From an uncultured Aquimarina sp. (GTDB lineage Bacteria; Bacteroidota; Bacteroidia; Flavobacteriales; Flavobacteriaceae), in assembly GCA_947498455.1 (NCBI GenBank), contig CANMKK010000029.1, forward strand, positions 1 through 64,000: a DNA stretch of 64,000 nt. Reading direction: 5' to 3'. Made by a program: the position numbers and the translations under genes. Positions 61,755-64,000 of the stretch are shown piece after piece (within the stretch, counting starts at the first letter, position 1; every line of letters begins with the position of its first letter). The notes below the pieces were generated by a model, which was not told where the DNA came from, made no database searches, and worked only from the letters and a program-made list of their open reading frames with translations.

Positions 61755-64000
61755 ATGGAATCACATTACTATAAATTATTTGTATTCTTTCTTTTCATAT
61801 CAAATATTGGTTTTTCACAGGAAAAATCAATTTCTGGAATAATAACAGACGAATCTGGATTACCCCTTCCAGGAGTCAATATTACCGTTAAAGATACCAA
61901 TAGAGGAGCTCAAACAGATTTTGATGGAAAATATGCTATTCAAGCATCTACGGGAGAAGTATTATTATTTTCATTTGTCGGATTAGTAGATGTTCAGAGA
62001 AAAGTAGGCATATCTAATGTCATTGATGTAATAATGAAAGAAGATGTTGCGGCACTAGATGAAGTTGTCGTTATTGCTTACGGAGTTTCTAGTAAAGAGG
62101 CATTAACGGGTGCCGTTACTCAGATAAAGGCAGAAGATATTGCAAAAAGACCGATAGCTAACTTATCAAGTGCTCTTGAAGGAGCAAGTCCTGGAGTTAC
62201 AGTTACGGCAGGTTCAGGTCAGCCTGGATCCGGACAAAGCATTAGAATTAGAGGATTTGGATCGTTCGCTGCTTCTAATGAGCCTTTATATGTTGTGGAT
62301 GGGATACCTACAAATGGAGCTTTAAGTAATATAAATCCAGCAGATATAGAAAATATTTCTATACTAAAAGACGCTTCATCAACTGCATTATATGGAAATA
62401 AAGCTACAAACGGTGTCGTTATAATTACCACTAAAAAAGGTAAAACAGAAGTAGGAGAATTATCAGTTAATGTATCTACTGGTATTGTAGGAAGATCGAT
62501 TCCAGAATATGATAGGATTGATGCTTTTGATTATTATCCAATTATGTGGGAAGCTTTGAGAAATTCTAGCGCAGTTCCGGGAACTGCATCTGCAGCAGAT
62601 CTGGCTGTGGCAAATCAAGCGGCAAGTGATGATATTTTTTCGGTACTAGGTTATAATCCTTTTAATGTCCCTAATGATCAGATTGTTGGATTGGATGGGA
62701 AAATAAATCCTAACGCACAATTATTATATGATGATTTTGATTGGGAGGATGCCATTATTCGTACTGGGTATAGAAGAAATGCAGATTTGAGTTATAGAGG
62801 AGCAAGTAAAAATGCAGATTATTATGTGTCTTTAGGGTATCTTAAGGAGGATGGTTACTTGATTAAAACCGATTTCGAAAGAATAACGGCTAGAGTGAAT
62901 GTCAATTTTCAAGCGAAGCCTTGGCTTAAGTTAGGGACTAACATAGCAGGTAATCGTTCGGAAAGTAACCAATCTAATATTGGGAACAGTGGTAGTTTTA
63001 GAAACGCCTTTAGATTTACTCGTGGAATTGGTCCCATTTATCCTATATATGAGCATGATCCTATAACAGGAGCTTTTGTCTTGGATGATAATGGTAATAG
63101 AGTGTTTGATTTAAATGATAATCGACCGAGTGCAGCAAGTTCAGGAAGACATGTAATAGTAGAAAGACAATTAGATGTGGATTATGATGAGAGGAGTGCT
63201 ATTAATTTAAGATCATACGCGGATATTACATTAATGAAAGGCTTAAGCTTTAAGACAAACATTAGTTATGAAGAGCAAAACTTTTATAACACCTTTTTTT
63301 GGAACAAAGTTATAGGAGATGGGGCTCCAGATGGCTTAGGGTTTAAGCAATATGTGAGAAGAAAGACAACTGCTTTTAACCAGTTGTTAAATTATACTAG
63401 GTATTTTGGGGAACATAATATTGATGTTTTAGTAGGTCATGAAAGTCAACAATTGATAATAGATGATTTTAATGGAACCAGAACACTACAAGTTGCGGGT
63501 GGAAATTTAGAATTGATTAATTTTGTAAATACAACAGATTTAGAGTCTCAAAAAGATGAGGTAAATGATGAAAGTTATTTAGGAAGGGTTAATTACAATT
63601 ATAAATCGAAGTATTTTTTTAGCGCCTCGGCCCGTACCGATGGTTCTCCAAGATTTTCAGAAGAAAGAAGATGGGGAACATTTTGGTCTGTTGGGTTATC
63701 CTGGAGTGTAGATAGAGAAGATTTTATATCCGATATATCGTGGATAGATCAGTTAAAATTAAGAAGCTCCTATGGAGGGTTAGGAAATAGTAGGATTCAA
63801 GATGACGATAATAATGATTTATATTATCCATACTTAGCTACATTTGCCTTAAATAATAATAATCAGGGAGAGCCAGGAGTAATAAGGTCAAGTCTAGGAG
63901 CTCCTAACTTAAAATGGGAAACTAATACTAATTTTGATGCCGCTGTAGAATTTAGCCTATTTAATAGACTAAGAGGTTCTGTGGAGTATTATAAAAAAGA
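61755..64000 (+). CDS. SusC/RagA TonB-linked outer-membrane protein (partial)
   Basis: The open frame starts at ATG 61755 and runs off the window after 748 codons, so the C-terminus is missing. A signal peptide covers residues 1-19 (ending G-F-S-Q). Next is a CarboxypepD-regulatory-like domain at about 22-98 (G-I-I-T-D-E-S-G-L-P-L-P-G-V-N-I). The TonB plug follows with V-V-V-I-A-Y-G and G-V-V-I-I-T-T-K-K-G near 235. The beta barrel begins at about 240. It is the import porin of a polysaccharide- or peptide-utilisation unit; a SusD partner would be expected just beyond the window edge. Confidence 0.93.
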   Translation, partial: MESHYYKLFVFFLFISNIGFSQEKSISGIITDESGLPLPGVNITVKDTNRGAQTDFDGKYAIQASTGEVLLFSFVGLVDVQRKVGISNVIDVIMKEDVAALDEVVVIAYGVSSKEALTGAVTQIKAEDIAKRPIANLSSALEGASPGVTVTAGSGQPGSGQSIRIRGFGSFAASNEPLYVVDGIPTNGALSNINPADIENISILKDASSTALYGNKATNGVVIITTKKGKTEVGELSVNVSTGIVGRSIPEYDRIDAFDYYPIMWEALRNSSAVPGTASAADLAVANQAASDDIFSVLGYNPFNVPNDQIVGLDGKINPNAQLLYDDFDWEDAIIRTGYRRNADLSYRGASKNADYYVSLGYLKEDGYLIKTDFERITARVNVNFQAKPWLKLGTNIAGNRSESNQSNIGNSGSFRNAFRFTRGIGPIYPIYEHDPITGAFVLDDNGNRVFDLNDNRPSAASSGRHVIVERQLDVDYDERSAINLRSYADITLMKGLSFKTNISYEEQNFYNTFFWNKVIGDGAPDGLGFKQYVRRKTTAFNQLLNYTRYFGEHNIDVLVGHESQQLIIDDFNGTRTLQVAGGNLELINFVNTTDLESQKDEVNDESYLGRVNYNYKSKYFFSASARTDGSPRFSEERRWGTFWSVGLSWSVDREDFISDISWIDQLKLRSSYGGLGNSRIQDDDNNDLYYPYLATFALNNNNQGEPGVIRSSLGAPNLKWETNTNFDAAVEFSLFNRLRGSVEYYKK

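Overview
The window reads as chromosomal DNA of a Bacteroidota bacterium, most likely a marine Flavobacteriaceae (Aquimarina-like is my guess, not proven). The evidence is an AT-rich base composition, type IX secretion (T9SS) type A and type B sorting tails, a SusC/RagA TonB-linked porin, flavobacterial RHS and DUF3857-type secreted proteins, and several matches to the Bacteroidota promoter (TTG - about 20 nt - TAnnTTTG) instead of sigma70 boxes.

Positions 1-10250 hold a polymorphic-toxin locus on the minus strand. A fibre-like secreted protein comes first, then a two-gene RHS shell (an SpvB/TcB-like half and a TcC-like half ending in a variable toxin tip), then a putative immunity gene only 2 nt after the toxin. 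Downstream is a graveyard of an IS3 transposase piece and a foreign RHS piece. Each is cut off precisely at copies of a 45-bp hairpin repeat whose inner stem shows compensatory base changes. Several copies are followed on the toxin strand by an intrinsic terminator.

Positions 10950-28640 are mostly housekeeping. They hold leuB and a short leuA lacking the leucine-feedback domain, an unknown helical protein, a large T9SS type B adhesin-like protein and an EamA transporter. An RluA-type pseudouridine synthase, panB, an NTF2-like protein, a CPBP protease, L-serine dehydratase, dnaK and a secreted triple FN3-CBM protein follow. Positions 29870-38690 hold gamma-glutamyltransferase, AcpH, an SMP-30-like lipoprotein, glmM, two tandem LpxL-like acyltransferases, a rhomboid protease and a TlpA-type lipoprotein.

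Positions 39168-46652 are the most unusual coding stretch: a 790-aa GAF protein, an HD-domain/Pycsar-type membrane-effector fusion, and a divergent giant protein joining a metallophosphoesterase, a HipA/PI4K-like kinase-like segment and an Omp85 barrel. A 51-aa double-glycine leader peptide gene follows, with a textbook H-type pseudoknot in its 5' leader.

The rest holds a GNAT acetyltransferase, a beta-propeller lipoprotein, Dps and a NUDIX gene split by a 160-bp MITE. It continues with an acetate uptake/activation cluster (DUF4212 subunit, symporter, acs), two DUF3857/transglutaminase-type secreted proteins, an M42 peptidase and the start of a SusC gene that leaves the window. Several MITE-like elements of about 160-170 bp are scattered in the intergenic DNA, and one has destroyed a gene. 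No tRNA, rRNA or CRISPR array was seen.
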